Assembly (NCBI GenBank): GCA_031763025.1
Contig: JASSKH010000023.1
Location: forward strand, 434,001-498,000
Source of the DNA: Macrocystis pyrifera
Lineage: Eukaryota; Sar; Phaeophyceae; Laminariales; Laminariaceae
Reading direction: 5' to 3'
Length of the DNA stretch: 64,000 bases
The position numbers and the translations under genes are program-made. The notes below the pieces were generated by a model, which did not search any database, was not told the origin of the DNA, and saw only the letters and a program-made list of their open reading frames with translations. Shown piece by piece: positions 11,871 through 22,358 of the stretch (positions are counted from its first letter, which is position 1; every line of letters starts with the position of its first letter).

Positions 11871-13940
11871 AAATATCAAAAAGAGCTTCGGTATACGAAC
11901 ACAAGCAAGCAGTACGAGCGTGATACTGCTGTACCACGACTACACTACAGCAGTACCTGGTGTATCGCACCGGGAAGCTCGCACTAAATGATAGCGTGCT
12001 CTGAGCTTCTGTGGACTTGGTCACAAGCAACCGTGAGTCATACCCTGTCTCGTTGCCTCCGTATGATACGCCAGAACGTTTTTTCTCATGAGATTGTGGA
12101 GTTTTCAGGCACCGCCGGGTTTGGATGGCGTATGTAGTACAGGGAATCAACAATCAACCCAAATCTACGGTGTCTTGAGCCTTGAATGGGGTGGCTGTGG
12201 ACCCGCCTGATATACGTCGACAAGTTTCGCAACAGCCGAACACAAGCCCGTGATTGCAACTGCAAAACAACTTTCCACATACTAACCGCTAGCTGGAGAG
12301 CTTAATTAAGTACCTGATACACCATGTATCGCATTCACAAAATAAATAAGCTCCTTCCCATGCATAATTATATCGGATGAACGAGTTCGCAGCGGGTATC
12401 ATAGGTAGTTGAGAAAGGGTGGCCTAGAGTCCGTTTACCAAACGCAACAGACGCTCTTCTTCGACTGTCGAAACAGGGGATTGCAAACCGAACTACCTTT
12501 CACGGCCCGCCACCCGCCGTATCTGGCTTGTCAGAAGATCGAACCCGTCAGAAACTTACTGTGGTTCCCTCGTTCGGCCTATGATATCTATGCTGCCTAA
12601 TTCCTTGCTTGAATTTTGAACTATTCGATCACAGCAAGCAACACTACCCTACTGCTGTTGTAGCACTCACTGCGCAGGACTTCCAGGTTTTTTGCGTCAT
12701 CTGTCATTGTAACTCAACTACTGGTACGTATATATACCCATATTCTTAATATTACTCAACAACCCAACAGCGCGTGGGAAATCAAACCGTACTCCTTTGA
12801 CCCGGCGCCAGGTATGTGTGTGTACGCTGAAAAGTTAGCATGGTGCTTTGCTCTAGTCCATTACTCCAACAGTATGTACGTACCCACTGTACCATCGACC
12901 ATCCCCGTCGAAACCCTGCGCCAGAGCCCCTCACGATCGCAGCAGCACAATGAAGACGCCGTAAATTCTACCACGAGCCGCGCGAATTGAGCATCATCAG
13001 CAATCGATTGTTTTTTGTATTTATAATTTTAATAGATATTAGTACACACACGTGGTTTCACAATTCACAAAGCGTACAACTGCCACGAGCCAGATTAGCC
13101 GTGCGTAGATCTGCGTACAGCAATATTCGCGCTTCTTTAGCGAAAGCGAAGTGTCCAAAACTCCAAAAATTGGAAATGTCTCGTCGCTTGCTTCGTCGCT
13201 TCGTCGCACCTTGCTGTAGGAAAGATTGCGATGAGATCGAACAAATATCAGTATCATCGTGCACTACTCTAGGTCGACCCAAAACACTCATGGGTCAACA
13301 CTACCATTGAAAGTCTAGTCGATTTGGTTGCTTCGTGTGTAATCCTCCAGATTCTGGAAATACGTCACATGCATGTCGTGTTGTGTGTTCCGAGTAGAAA
13401 CGTCTGGCCTTTTTTGTCGTTCCGAGGCACGCTTGGTCGTTTTCGAATATGCTCGACCTGTTCCCGACTCCCAACAGCTTGCTCTCAATATTTCAAAATG
13501 GAGTCGACGGCAAGAACTTTGCCACGTATTTACGGTATCATGAAGGTCTCCAAAAGCTTCGCATCGGTGAAGCTCCCTCTATCGATGGCTTTTCGGAAAC
13601 ACTGCTCAAGAACCGAAGTGCTCGTCCGGCTTGAACCTTTATCTGTAGGAGTACTGAAGGTCGCGCTTCACGCCGCATCCCCCTCGTACACTTGCTAGGC
13701 CTCTCGACCGTGCGGTGCGTTGCAGCATATTTCACGCCATGAGTGCCGAGAAGACGACACGACGCCGTGATTCATCTCAAGTGCATGGTGCATGGCACCT
13801 AAAAACGGCTAATGGCAGCCCTTTTCTTTCCTCTAGTTGGGTTTCACGCTTCAATCGGTACACTCGGTCTCTACGATTCTTCTGTGAGAGGTACCTGGCA
13901 CACGGTAGGCTCTTTGGTCCGCATTGGGGTTGAAAAGAAG
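11871..13940. other. no firmly supported gene
   Basis: A plus-strand frame at 13449-13634 (61 residues, starting MLDLFPTPNSLLSIF) and a minus-strand frame at 13058-13291 have protein-like composition. They match no family I recognise and lack clear exon signals. The segment 13170-13215 repeats CTTCGTCG words. Confidence 0.4.
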
Positions 13941-13946
13941 GCTCAC

Positions 13947-14213
13947 CTGTTCCGAGGTGATCTGGAGGGTGTGGCCACCGACTAGGCCCAACCATCTCGG
14001 TAGGACCGCGGCAGGACTCGGTAGCGAGGACGAAGCAGTATCGCTACGCCGAGTGCTACGCGAGCACTTGCTGGCTCGAGCTGACTCGCATGATCGCCAC
14101 CAAAAGAAATAGCTGAGGACGGCCAACAACACCAGCAGCAGCGCCGGAGCCGTCACAGTGGGCCCATACAGCACGCCTGGTTTGTAGTATTGGAAAATGC
14201 CTTCTAAGGACAT
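13947..14213 (-). CDS. putative first exon of a membrane-anchored protein
   Basis: A minus-strand frame starts at a true ATG (14213) and runs 89 codons to CAG followed by a GTGAGC donor (13946-13941), in phase 0. The N-terminus (MSLEGIFQYYKPG) leads into a strong hydrophobic segment (about residues 22-40, ALLLVLLAVLSYFFWW), then a Ser/Arg-rich linker and LPRWLGLVGGHTLQITSEQ. An anchor followed by a linker and a Pro/Gly-rich stretch is the layout of an ER-anchored P450 N-terminus, but the match is too weak to name it. I could not find downstream exons. The protein would be a type I signal-anchored membrane protein if real. Confidence 0.38.
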
Positions 14214-15322
14214 TTCCGGAGGCTCGATACACTATGTGCTCTTCGTGGGCCGAGTCGTGCTTGTGGGTGTTACGTGTATACCTGGTATATTCGAACAACA
14301 TATATTTCAGTTTTTTTTCAAAGAGCGTTTTGGATGGAAGAAGCTCAAATTGATCACATGCTTTCCAGTCCATCAAATTTCGTACGAGATACGTATTGTA
14401 TGTACGTACGAAGTACTTTGTCCAAGAAATCTATTAATAGCACTTACTTATACGGGTAGAATCTTGGAACTCCGTTTGTTGCATTTTTCTCTTCTTTTTT
14501 TTCTTTTTTTTTTTTCATTTTTCAGCTCTGCCGTAAGGCACGGACTTATTCATAGTCTTCTGAGGCCCCTCACATAAGCTGCAGTTAGAGCCTCGGGTAC
14601 ATTTACGAGTTAGTTGTTGTCTTCATGTCCCGACGCTGCGAGCAGGACGAACGTCCGAGTTAGCGGCCAGGCGCTCACCACGCGTGTCGCAATACTGTAC
14701 CGCTACTGCTGTTGTAGATGAGCTGCTGTAGATGTTCACGACTATACGTATACAAGGATATTCGTTGTATCATCTACAACTGTAGTAGGTACCTTTCTCA
14801 TTGCGTATTTGTACGGTGAAATGGATGATGACTCGTACCAGCAGGTAGGTATATACGTACAGTGAAAATGGTTCAAAGCAAAGACTTCGAGAAATACGGA
14901 TGTCATGAGCACATATCTGAATTAGTTATGAATTGTAGTCTACATGTATGATATTGTTTGCGAAACTGTTCATGGTGGAAACTATTTTATACAAAAATAG
15001 AGCACCAACATATACCGGTGCACCGCCGTATGCATACGTATATGATACTGCTACTTGTCATCATATAATATGATGGTATGCACTCGACGGATCATCGAAA
15101 AGAAACAAACACATACGTATACCGACACAACATGTGCCACCACCAGTATCAAGTGCATTCTGCACTTCAGTCTGGATGAACAAATCTTCATCCTTTTTTG
15201 TGATATATGACTGCTGCTGCACAATTCACAGAAACAATAATTGTACATACATCAGTATTAATTCACAGTAGTAGGTTGTACTCGAAATGGAGCGGTTAAA
15301 TATAACATTCACGGTTTACTAT

Positions 15323-15421
15323 TTCGGGGGTCCATAGTTGATATGACGTAATTTTGTTAGTAGAAATAGGTAGATATATAGTTTTTTGTGTGTACATACC
15401 TCCTATTAACTATGACCCCCG
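15323..15421. repeat. imperfect inverted repeat, possible MITE or foldback
   Basis: The arms CGGGGGTCCATAGTTGAT (from about 15324) and its near reverse complement (about 15398-15416) flank about 57 bp. The pair could fold into a hairpin. Size and AT-rich core resemble a very short MITE, but no target duplication was found. Confidence 0.5.
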
Positions 15422-16151
15422 TAATACGACGTTTCTGATATCTCATCTCATCATCTCCGATGAAGAACAATCGGGGTATAAAATAGCATAGAGATGATAG
15501 ACACGTATTATACCGAGTAAGTTATCCAATCCTTCATCCTTCGGAAGCGTATATGCCTGGCACCTGGTATATGTTCATAAATTCAAAACATATACCGGGT
15601 ACGCATTTAATCAACAATTACTTGGTACGCGTATATTTTTTCGGCTGCCCGGTTAAACAATCGAATTTTGATGTTTTCCGCCGATGCTCTTTTTATTTTT
15701 CACCTTATGATTAATTTACTTCAAAAAACGTTTATCGGTTTTCGCAGAGACTACATAGCAGTAGTCAATCGTGATCCCTAAAACGGCTTGACAAAAGTGC
15801 CCGGCACAAAAAGAAGGAACGCATTTAGGACTATTGTCGTCTTCTATGGGTACTACACCCATAACATAGTTGCCGCAAGAGTGTGGTCGCTTGGTTTATT
15901 ATACAAATGCGACAAGTAAAATGTTGCGGATATGAGAGGTATATACCCCTGGTTGTCCAGTCACTTGTGAATATAGCAGGCACTCGCACGTGCCCAAACC
16001 TGCCCCAAATGTAATTCCGAAGCGCTGGCAAGACGCCTGCTGCCTACGCCGAGCACGTACACACTTTATGTTTTTCGGCCACGTTCTTGGGCTCAACGGT
16101 ACCGCGTCGCAAGAGCCGAAAGGTTTCCCCTTTTGAAAACAAGTTTTGGAG

Positions 16152-16168
16152 GGGGGGTAAATCCCCCC
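16152..16168. repeat. G6/C6 hairpin
   Basis: GGGGGG-TAAAT-CCCCCC forms a six-base GC stem with a five-base loop. Function unknown. Confidence 0.6.
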
Positions 16169-16790
16169 TGATCTACCAACATATCTACTATTAATACCAA
16201 TTGACTACCATTCACCCCCCTTGACCGCACACAGTCCCCTTTTGACCACTCAGTCGAAGCTTCAAAAGCGACTATTAATACTAAATGTATTCGTATTAAT
16301 AGTACCAATAGATACCAGGTACATAGAGCAGTAGTAGTGGCATCATCGCCCAATAGCCCAAAAAGACTTCAGATAGACGTAATATCCAGATTTTGGCGAA
16401 AATAGTCGCGATAATATCTCTCTGAAAAAATCGCGGCACAACAAATATATCAATGAAATCATTTTCAGAAAAAATAGCGATTTCGTCACAGCCAAAAATC
16501 AAATATTTTTAGACGAAGTACCTATTAATGTTAATATCATTAATCATATGTCTTTCCTATCTTCTCAGAAAGGATGATGATGGAGGAATCACACACGAAG
16601 ACTATTAACAATAGGTCATCATGCTGTGTGTAGTCTCTATCCCTATATAAATAACGACGTCACTGGTCCAAGGGGCATCATGTCTGAAGTTTAGGTGTAC
16701 TATTACTATTAATATTAATATTAATGGTTTCCTTGCCGTTACCTCTATCCCTATTTTTCTAGCTACCTGTGTGTCGTCGTTCCCAGTAAC

Positions 16791-17066
16791 TGTTAAGATA
16801 TTGTCTTGTATTAGATTGAAAGCCCGGTAACTACCTGGGTTCAGTCACTGGGAACGTATTTGTAGTACTTGGAAGGCGTATCTTAGATGGAAAACCGGGT
16901 TTTCCAGAGGAACACGAGCTTGGTCTCAGTCTCCGCGTGCACGAAAGGAATAAAACTGCTCTTCTTCTATAGCTAAGCAAACAACACATGTGAGTACAAT
17001 GTTTACCGACTTAGAAGGAAGACCTGTCCAGGGATACAAAGTGTCCCGCAACCCTTGATCTTAACA
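16791..17066 (+). repeat. 5' LTR of the plus-strand element
   Basis: Starts TGTTAAGATATTG and ends CCTTGATCTTAACA, a 9-bp terminal inverted repeat. It contains AAGGAATAAAACTGC, a plausible polyadenylation region. It pairs with 18148-18425. Confidence 0.9.
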
Positions 17067-17068
17067 AG

Positions 17069-17080
17069 TGGCGTCGTCGG
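17069..17080 (+). promoter_or_regulatory. primer-binding site TGGCGTCGTCGG
   Basis: Starts 2 bp after the 5' LTR with the canonical TGG, complementary to a tRNA 3' end reading CCGACGACGCCA. The same site with the same 2-bp spacing follows the LTRs ending at 23760 (minus strand) and 36049. Confidence 0.8.
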
Positions 17081-17180
17081 CTTAGGACTTTCCGCTTTTT
17101 TGTCGGTTTGCGTTGTTTGTCACTGTTTTTTTATTGTTTGCGTTCCTATTGTTGTTGAGTAAGTTTGTTCCGGCAACTGC

Positions 17181-18052
17181 ATGATGGAGACTCAAGAGGT
17201 GGAAGGGTCTGCTTCCCCTCACGGTGGCCGAGCCTCTGAGGTCCAGGGCCCCTCAGAGCCCCACCGCCCAAGGCCCGTCGATGTGGATCGAGCGCCTTGT
17301 ACAACACACTAACAAGTGGAGCATGAGTATAGGCAGGAGCCCCATCAGAACGACGTGGATCGAGCGCCTTGTACAACAAACCATGAGGAGAAAGAGCTTC
17401 GACCGGAGCCCCCTGACGGGGCCCGAGCAGCCTCCGCTAGACGGACCTCATCCAAGACCCCTCCTGTGCCTCGCTCGGCTGAGCGAGCTCTGCCGCCCAA
17501 GACAACTGGACGCCCCGCTCCTTCGAGAGCGCGTAGCGCGCCACCAGCCAGGCCTTGGGTCTTGCAGCATTGTCTCCCCACTCGTGCCCTCTGCTGTCCA
17601 AGCCACCTGGAAGCCCTCGCTCCGCTGAGCGCGTACCCAGCCAGCCCGTGGAGCCAGCTGCGTCTGCTCCGGGCCGGAGCACGTCGGACAAACCTGGACG
17701 CAGCGATCTGCAGGCATCCCAGTTGCGCTCTGCGCCGCTGGATCTACCTGCTTCTGGGCCAGATGAGAGAGTATTTGATACTGTTTTTCCGCCTCGCATT
17801 CCACTGTTGTCCGACTCTGCTCGCACTCGTAGGATGACCACGCGTGATGTTGCCACTCCTGAATTTGATTTTCCCGTACGCACTTCCCGCTTTTCCGTGC
17901 TTCTTCCTCGCCTCCCCCCCCGTGCGGGCGGTATGGCGATGGCTTTCATCGATGATTTATGCCCCTTGAGGCTAGGTCTTCCCTTTATTTTTTTTTACGT
18001 ACTTTGCCGGCTTCGTTGCCTCGCCGCTCAGAGGTTTGGGAGTGGGTTTTGA
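17181..18052 (+). pseudogene. gag-like Pro/Arg-rich frame, broken
   Basis: A frame opens at ATG 17181 (METQEVEGSASPHGGRA), meets a TAA after about 44 codons and continues in the same frame (EEKELRPEPPDGARAA). It then shifts near 17560 into a second frame carrying the related words PRSAERVPSQPVEP and RTRRMTTRDVATPEF. A duplication of about 76 bp (GTGGATCGAGCGCCTTGTAC at 17282 and 17358) lies near the start. Position after the PBS and low-complexity basic/proline character suggest the N-terminal part of Gag; no zinc knuckle or capsid motif is visible. It is not functional as it stands. Confidence 0.5.
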
Positions 18053-18147
18053 GGAGCCGCATCTTTGACTCATGTTCTAGTTCGTGGAATCGGGGTTTCC
18101 ACGAATTTCCCATAATTCTGCATATACGGCTCATCAGAGTGGGCTAG
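17860..18147 (+). other. 3' untranslated segment shared by both LTR elements
   Basis: This stretch, from the C-rich run through CCGCATCTTTGACTC to the 3' LTR, is repeated in inverted orientation at 18815-19075. It is probably the conserved 3' terminal region with the packaging or minus-strand-transfer context of the family. Both copies can be read as AF(I/V)DD, which only by chance resembles a reverse-transcriptase motif. Confidence 0.7.
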
Positions 18148-18425
18148 TGTTAAGATATTGTCTTGTATGAGATTGAAAGCCCGGTAACTACCTGGGTTCA
18201 GTCACTGGGAACGTATTTGTAGTACTTGGAAGGCGTATCTTAGATGGAAAACCAGGGGTTTTCCAGAGGAGCACGAGCTTGGCCTCAGTCTCCGCGTGCA
18301 CGCAAGGAATAAAACTGCTCTTCTTCTATAGCTAAGGAAACAACACATGTGAGTACAATGTTTACCGACTTAAAAGGCAGACCTGTCCAGGGATACAAAG
18401 TGTCCCGCAACCCTTGATCTTAACA
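18148..18425 (+). repeat. 3' LTR of the plus-strand element
   Basis: Matches 16791-17066 with few substitutions and begins TGTTAAGAT, preceded by the purine-rich CAGAGTGGGCTAG as polypurine tract. Confidence 0.9.
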
Positions 18426-18539
18426 AAATCTCGTAGTTTAACTTGGTGTCACGGTAACCCGTATCATACATTACCTAAGTCACTAGACTATTTAGTTGAG
18501 TCCGAAACTCCCTACCTCGGCGGCTCTCAGACCAGTAGT

Positions 18540-18814
18540 TGCTAAGGTCAAGGTCGAGACACTTTGTATCCCTGGACAGGTTTGCCTATGAAGTCGGTAC
18601 TCGTTGGTATTCGCGTACCTTGTTTGCTTAGATATACAAGAGCAGCATTAATTTTCCTTTCGTGACGCGGAGACTGATAGCCGGGCTCGTGCCTCGCTGT
18701 GAAAACGCCTGCTTTTCCATTTACGGAACGCCTCCCAACTTCTACAAATACGATCCCAATACTTGAACCCATGTAATTACCGGGCTTTCGCCATCTTTCA
18801 AGGCAGTATCATCA
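18540..18814 (-). repeat. 3' LTR of the NADAR-carrying element
   Basis: 275 bp, same family as 16791-17066 in inverted orientation. It includes the shared block ACTTTGTATCCCTGGACAGG. The outer end has drifted to TGCTAAGGTCAAGG. Confidence 0.82.
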
Positions 18815-19420
18815 TAGTTCCAGCCCACTCTGATGAGCCGCATATGCAGAAGTATGGGAATTTCGTGGAGAGCCCGATTCCACGAAGTAGAACATGATTC
18901 GAAGATGCGGCTCCTCAAAACCCACTCCCACACCTCTGAACGGCGAGGCAACGAAACCGACAAGGTACCTTGAATCAAAATATACAAAGAAAGGAAAGCC
19001 CTAAGGGGCAGGAATATATCGTCTACGAAGGCCATCGCCACGCCGCCCGCAACGGGGAGGGGGGAGGCGAGGAAGTTTCATGGAAAAGCGAAATGTGAAC
19101 ACCAAAAACGAGAAGAAAAAAACACGGAATACACGAAAACTTCCTAACCCCAGCCCACAATTCCGGAAACGCGTCCTGAGCCACAAATGAGTGACCCGAT
19201 TCCCCAGACTAGTCCCGACACTGGTCGGGGGGTAGGCAGGACAAAATACTCAAAACCCATCCCCAGCCCAGCCCAAGAAAACAAAAACAATCCAGAAACA
19301 CACCGAGCAGAATACACCCCGGACCCTAAAACTAGGAAAACGTTAACAAGTAGAAAACCCGCCCGCCAGAGTCCAGGAAAGCTACATTAAAACACGTCAA
19401 GTACTGCCGAGAATCGAACG

Positions 19421-20176
19421 TCAGCTATCCATGGCGGCGCCTCGAGATTCATCTGCGTTACGCTGGACCCCCCACGCAAACGCGCTAGCCAAGTAAATTT
19501 GCAGACACCCACAACCTCGTACAGCTCTCGTCGAAGTCGTGTAGCGCGCCGGAGAAAGAAGAAGCTTGATACGTTTTGGTTCGTTCAAAAATCGAACCAA
19601 TTTTCCTGCATCCGTTTGCGTCATCGCGCTGATTTTCCGGGGCCACCACATACAGTTGTCACCCTTGTACCAAACGTGGTCCCCGGATCGACGGGATAGT
19701 CGTGTCGTGTGCGTCTCGTACATCACCGCGATGACGCCGCCTCGACCTCTAACCGATTGATGTCCGGTGATATTTTCCACTTCGAGTGGTTGAGGAGGGA
19801 TCGAAACGCCGTCCTGGGTGACGTGGTAGGGGGAGGATTTCTTGGAAACGTTGTTCAGCACGTATTGCGTCAACCCCGTCGGCAAATATTTCGGCTTGTC
19901 GCCACAGTTGTGGGGGTTGGCACAGGGCTTGCAGCTTTCAACTGATACCCGCTGGCGAGAATCAGCGCCGGGCATATCGAAAGAAAAATCCAAATACAGG
20001 AGTTTTCCTCGAGAGGAGATCCGTTTGGGGTGTACAGTGAGGAGCATGGGCAAATTGCGGGAACTTTGTAGGGGGCCGTCCCGTTGAGTGAGAGTTTGGC
20101 CTTGAGGACCCTGGCGTCCGTGTCGGGTTTCGCGCCTTGGCGGATGATGGCTGCCGTTTTGTACACCCACACCCAA
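19421..20176 (-). pseudogene. integrase C-terminal part with chromodomain-like and Trp-rich segments
   Basis: A 251-codon minus-strand frame covers the C-terminal end of pol. Residues about 1-60 are read partly out of frame. Around residues 128-160 (LEVENITGHQSVRGRGG) the sequence looks like the chromodomain-type module at the end of many Ty3 integrases, which steers integration to chromatin. At residues 168-200, WYKGDNCMWW...VRFL resembles a small Tudor/PWWP-like barrel. The frame ends ESRGAAMDS, stop at 19421. The assignment rests on layout and motif appearance. Deletions between the two modules are likely, because the chromodomain-like piece is short. Confidence 0.6.
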
Positions 20177-21104
20177 CCGCCAACGTCAAATTTGGGGACC
20201 GGACGCAGAGCGTCGGATAGGGCAGAGTTGCGGCGGTTCACGCGAGCAACAGTGAGGGCGTGGTGTTCGCGAACGATTCCGTACGCGCACTTGTAGCGGT
20301 CCATCGCTAAGTTGCAGTAGGCGAGGTGGTCGCGGGCCAAGCTCTGGTGGCCGGCGACTCCAGTACATCGTGAGAGGGAGGCGTGGCAGCCGACCCATAC
20401 GGACGTCGTTGGGACCTCGTTGGGAGCCAAACCCGTGGCGGCGCTGACGGAATCGTGGTACGCAAATTGAACGTGAGGGAGCTGTTCATCCCAGTTGTTT
20501 TGGAGCTCGTTGACGACCATTGCCAACATTTGGGCCATCGGGTGGTTTAAACGTTCCTCCTCACCATTGCCGTTTGGGCGGTAGAAGGTGGTGGCATTTT
20601 CCGAATCCCGCGAAGTTAATAAATGGTGTGCGAAAGTTTGAAGTAGAACTGGAGGTCGTTGCCCGAGAGGATGCTGCGCGGACACCCCCAGAGGGGAATA
20701 TATCGGTTGACGAAAATGTTAGCCGTGCCCTCAGCGCTTAACTTTGCCGCTGTGACGGCGTACATGTCGGGTCGGCGGCTGAAACGATCAGTGAAAAGCA
20801 AGATGTAGGCATTTCCTCGAGGCGTCACCGGGAGAGGGCAGAACTAGTCAATGATGACGGCGATGCCGGGTCCTTCTGGCAGGGGCAACGTGATGGAGGG
20901 CCAACGGACCGTCTGCCGTGACGTTTTCCGTGCTTGGTTGCGTAACCCCCACCGGGTGCAGATGCTCATACCGACCCACCAAAGAACGGTTAAACTATAC
21001 GTAGGGTGCGCGCGGTTCCCAGGTAGCAGGAAGCTGTGGAATGACACGCCTGTATGACCCAGGGGCGCATGGGCGGCAGCAGATAAATGTGAAAGGCTCG
21101 TCAT
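19870..21104 (-). pseudogene. retroviral-type integrase core, interrupted
   Basis: The first part (21104-20616) carries RNQARKTSRQTVRWP, the end of the zinc-binding region. It then has GPGIAVIID with the first catalytic Asp, immediately followed by an in-frame TAG (20846-20844), and then PVTPRGNAYILLFTDRFSRR. The second catalytic site reads SILSGNDLQF where SDNG/SDRG is usual. The frame stops at 20616 and continues in another frame (20685-19870) with YRPNGNGEEERLNHPMAQML, which holds the catalytic Glu, and FAYHDSVSAATGLAPNEV. This is the D-D-E integrase of Ty3/gypsy pol. One nonsense codon, a frameshift and a rearranged second acidic site make it inactive. Confidence 0.85.
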
Positions 21105-21218
21105 TCAACAAACAAGCCATACGACCCACCACGCGTTGCGTGTCCGACGCAGCGGGGGGGGGGGGGCTGTCGGACGAGTAGAACGATGCCCGCGTCGGTG
21201 GTGTGCAAGCGGGCTTTG

Positions 21219-21467
21219 TTAGCCAGCCCCTGAACCTCCGAAAAGAGAGGGCGCTGGTGTGAAGAGAAACAATGACAAAAAACGGCGGGCTAAACGTCCG
21301 GCCGGGCCAAGGGCTATGTAGTGAATGGCGGCGTCGCACGCGGGCTCGGCCTGCTGTTCCCGAGCCCAGTCGGCGTGCGAACAGCGCGCTGCGGAATCAC
21401 CAAACTGAAATTCGACAGCTGCGCGCGAGGGCATCCAAGTCGACCGTGGTGACGGGCGGTGCATCAT
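21219..21467 (-). pseudogene. pol spacer before integrase
   Basis: The minus-strand frame reads ADWAREQQAEPACDAAIHY, the Glu/Asp-rich stretch normally found between RNase H and the integrase zinc finger in this type of pol. The text before it (21500-21700) is still pre-RT sequence, so RT and RNase H were deleted between these points. The frame ends in a stop near 21219. Confidence 0.55.
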
Positions 21468-21709
21468 TTGGCGGCGGGAGCCGTAAAAGAGGAGTGCACA
21501 CGGGCTTCACGCCGTCACGGTCGGACGGAATGGGTATCGTCGGGATCGACGAGGCGGCAGGAGCCGGGACCATAACGAGAGATGCGAGCAGGAACTAAAA
21601 TCTGACTTAGACCTGGACTAAACGCCAGGAAATTCGCAGAGAACATGTCCCAGGTGTTCGATGGACTCAGGGATCCAGTTCGTGCCATGAAGGTCAAACG
21701 CCACCGCTC

Positions 21710-22358
21710 TTAGATGTAACGGTAAACGCGCCCAGACGCGCAGGTAGGAAGCGCGCAGTTCTGGGCTCGAACGCTCCAGTAGTGCAGGCGAGGGCAGGGT
21801 CGGAACTGCGACGGGGCAGTTGTAACTGCTGAGACCGGGGACACCTCAGATAGTCCGTAGGGAGTACTGGGGGTTCGGTTGTCCAGCTGCAAAACGTCTA
21901 GCGGGATGCTCAGCAGTGGCGCGTGGGAGACGCCGAGCATATCCCCCGGTTTGAGATCCGCCACTCCAACGAGGGCAAGAATTTGTCGTTCGAAGGCGAC
22001 GACGTGCTGCTCGACCGAGCGTAGGTCGGGCCAGGGTATCATGTCGATCAAGTAGTGCCCAGTGAGAGCCGGGAAGCCATCGCGGCGAACCAAGTTGGCA
22101 GCAAGCAGTTGGGGATCGTCGGACAAGGTGACGCCTGCAGCTCTCTCGTAGCGTAGATGAAAGACTCCACTCGAAGCGGCGGCGTCGATGGCGTACACGG
22201 ACAGTGCCTGTCGAGGCGTGGTGAACTAGCTCCAGCTCGCCAAAAGCGCGTTGGTCTGAAGACCGAGGTGGCAGATAGCGGAAGGAGCGGCTAGTAATAC
22301 GCATCCAGCTATCTCGTCCCAGCAGTACTGCACCCTGCATCACTGAGGAGAGAACCAC
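21710..22358 (-). pseudogene. retropepsin C-terminal remnant and linker
   Basis: The frame at 22358-21846 begins with MQGAVLLGRDSWMRITSR; LLGRDSW is the conserved C-terminal motif of retroviral-type aspartic proteases. The N-terminal half with the D-T/S-G active site is not visible. A second frame (22198-21710) continues with YAIDAAASSGVFHLRYERA and DLKPGDMLGVSHAPLLSIPL, a conserved-looking linker between protease and RT whose role I do not know. The reading frame changes near 22200. Not functional. Confidence 0.6.

Larger units (their letters stand above)
14214..16790. other. no supported gene; AT-rich DNA with inverted repeats
   Basis: Rich in TATTAATA palindromes (16188, 16272, 16697) and CAGCAG/GTAC words (14695-14720). 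No coding frame above chance length. Two inverted repeats are listed separately. Confidence 0.5.
16791..18425 (+). mobile_element. non-autonomous LTR retrotransposon (deletion derivative)
   Basis: Two LTRs of 276 and 278 bp, about 97% alike by eye, begin TGTTAAGAT and end ATCTTAACA. They flank about 1.08 kb. A primer-binding site follows the 5' LTR after 2 bp. The internal region holds only a Pro/Arg-rich gag-like frame and a 3' segment shared with the minus-strand element at 18540-24033. Protease, reverse transcriptase, RNase H and integrase are all absent, so movement would need proteins supplied by a fuller relative. No matching target duplication was found (flanks GTAAC and AAATC). The close LTRs mean it inserted more recently than its neighbour. 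Confidence 0.88.

Noticed and set aside
17437..17949. 170-codon minus-strand frame in the small LTR element
   Set aside because: Antisense of the GC-rich gag-like leader; openness follows from base composition.
17935..19041. AFIDD/AFVDD words resembling the reverse-transcriptase YxDD motif
   Set aside because: They lie in the 3' segment after integrase and just before the LTR, with no surrounding RT sequence.
19393..19450. Apparent tRNA-like B box on the minus strand
   Set aside because: It falls at the coding end of the retroelement pol and no A box or cloverleaf is present.
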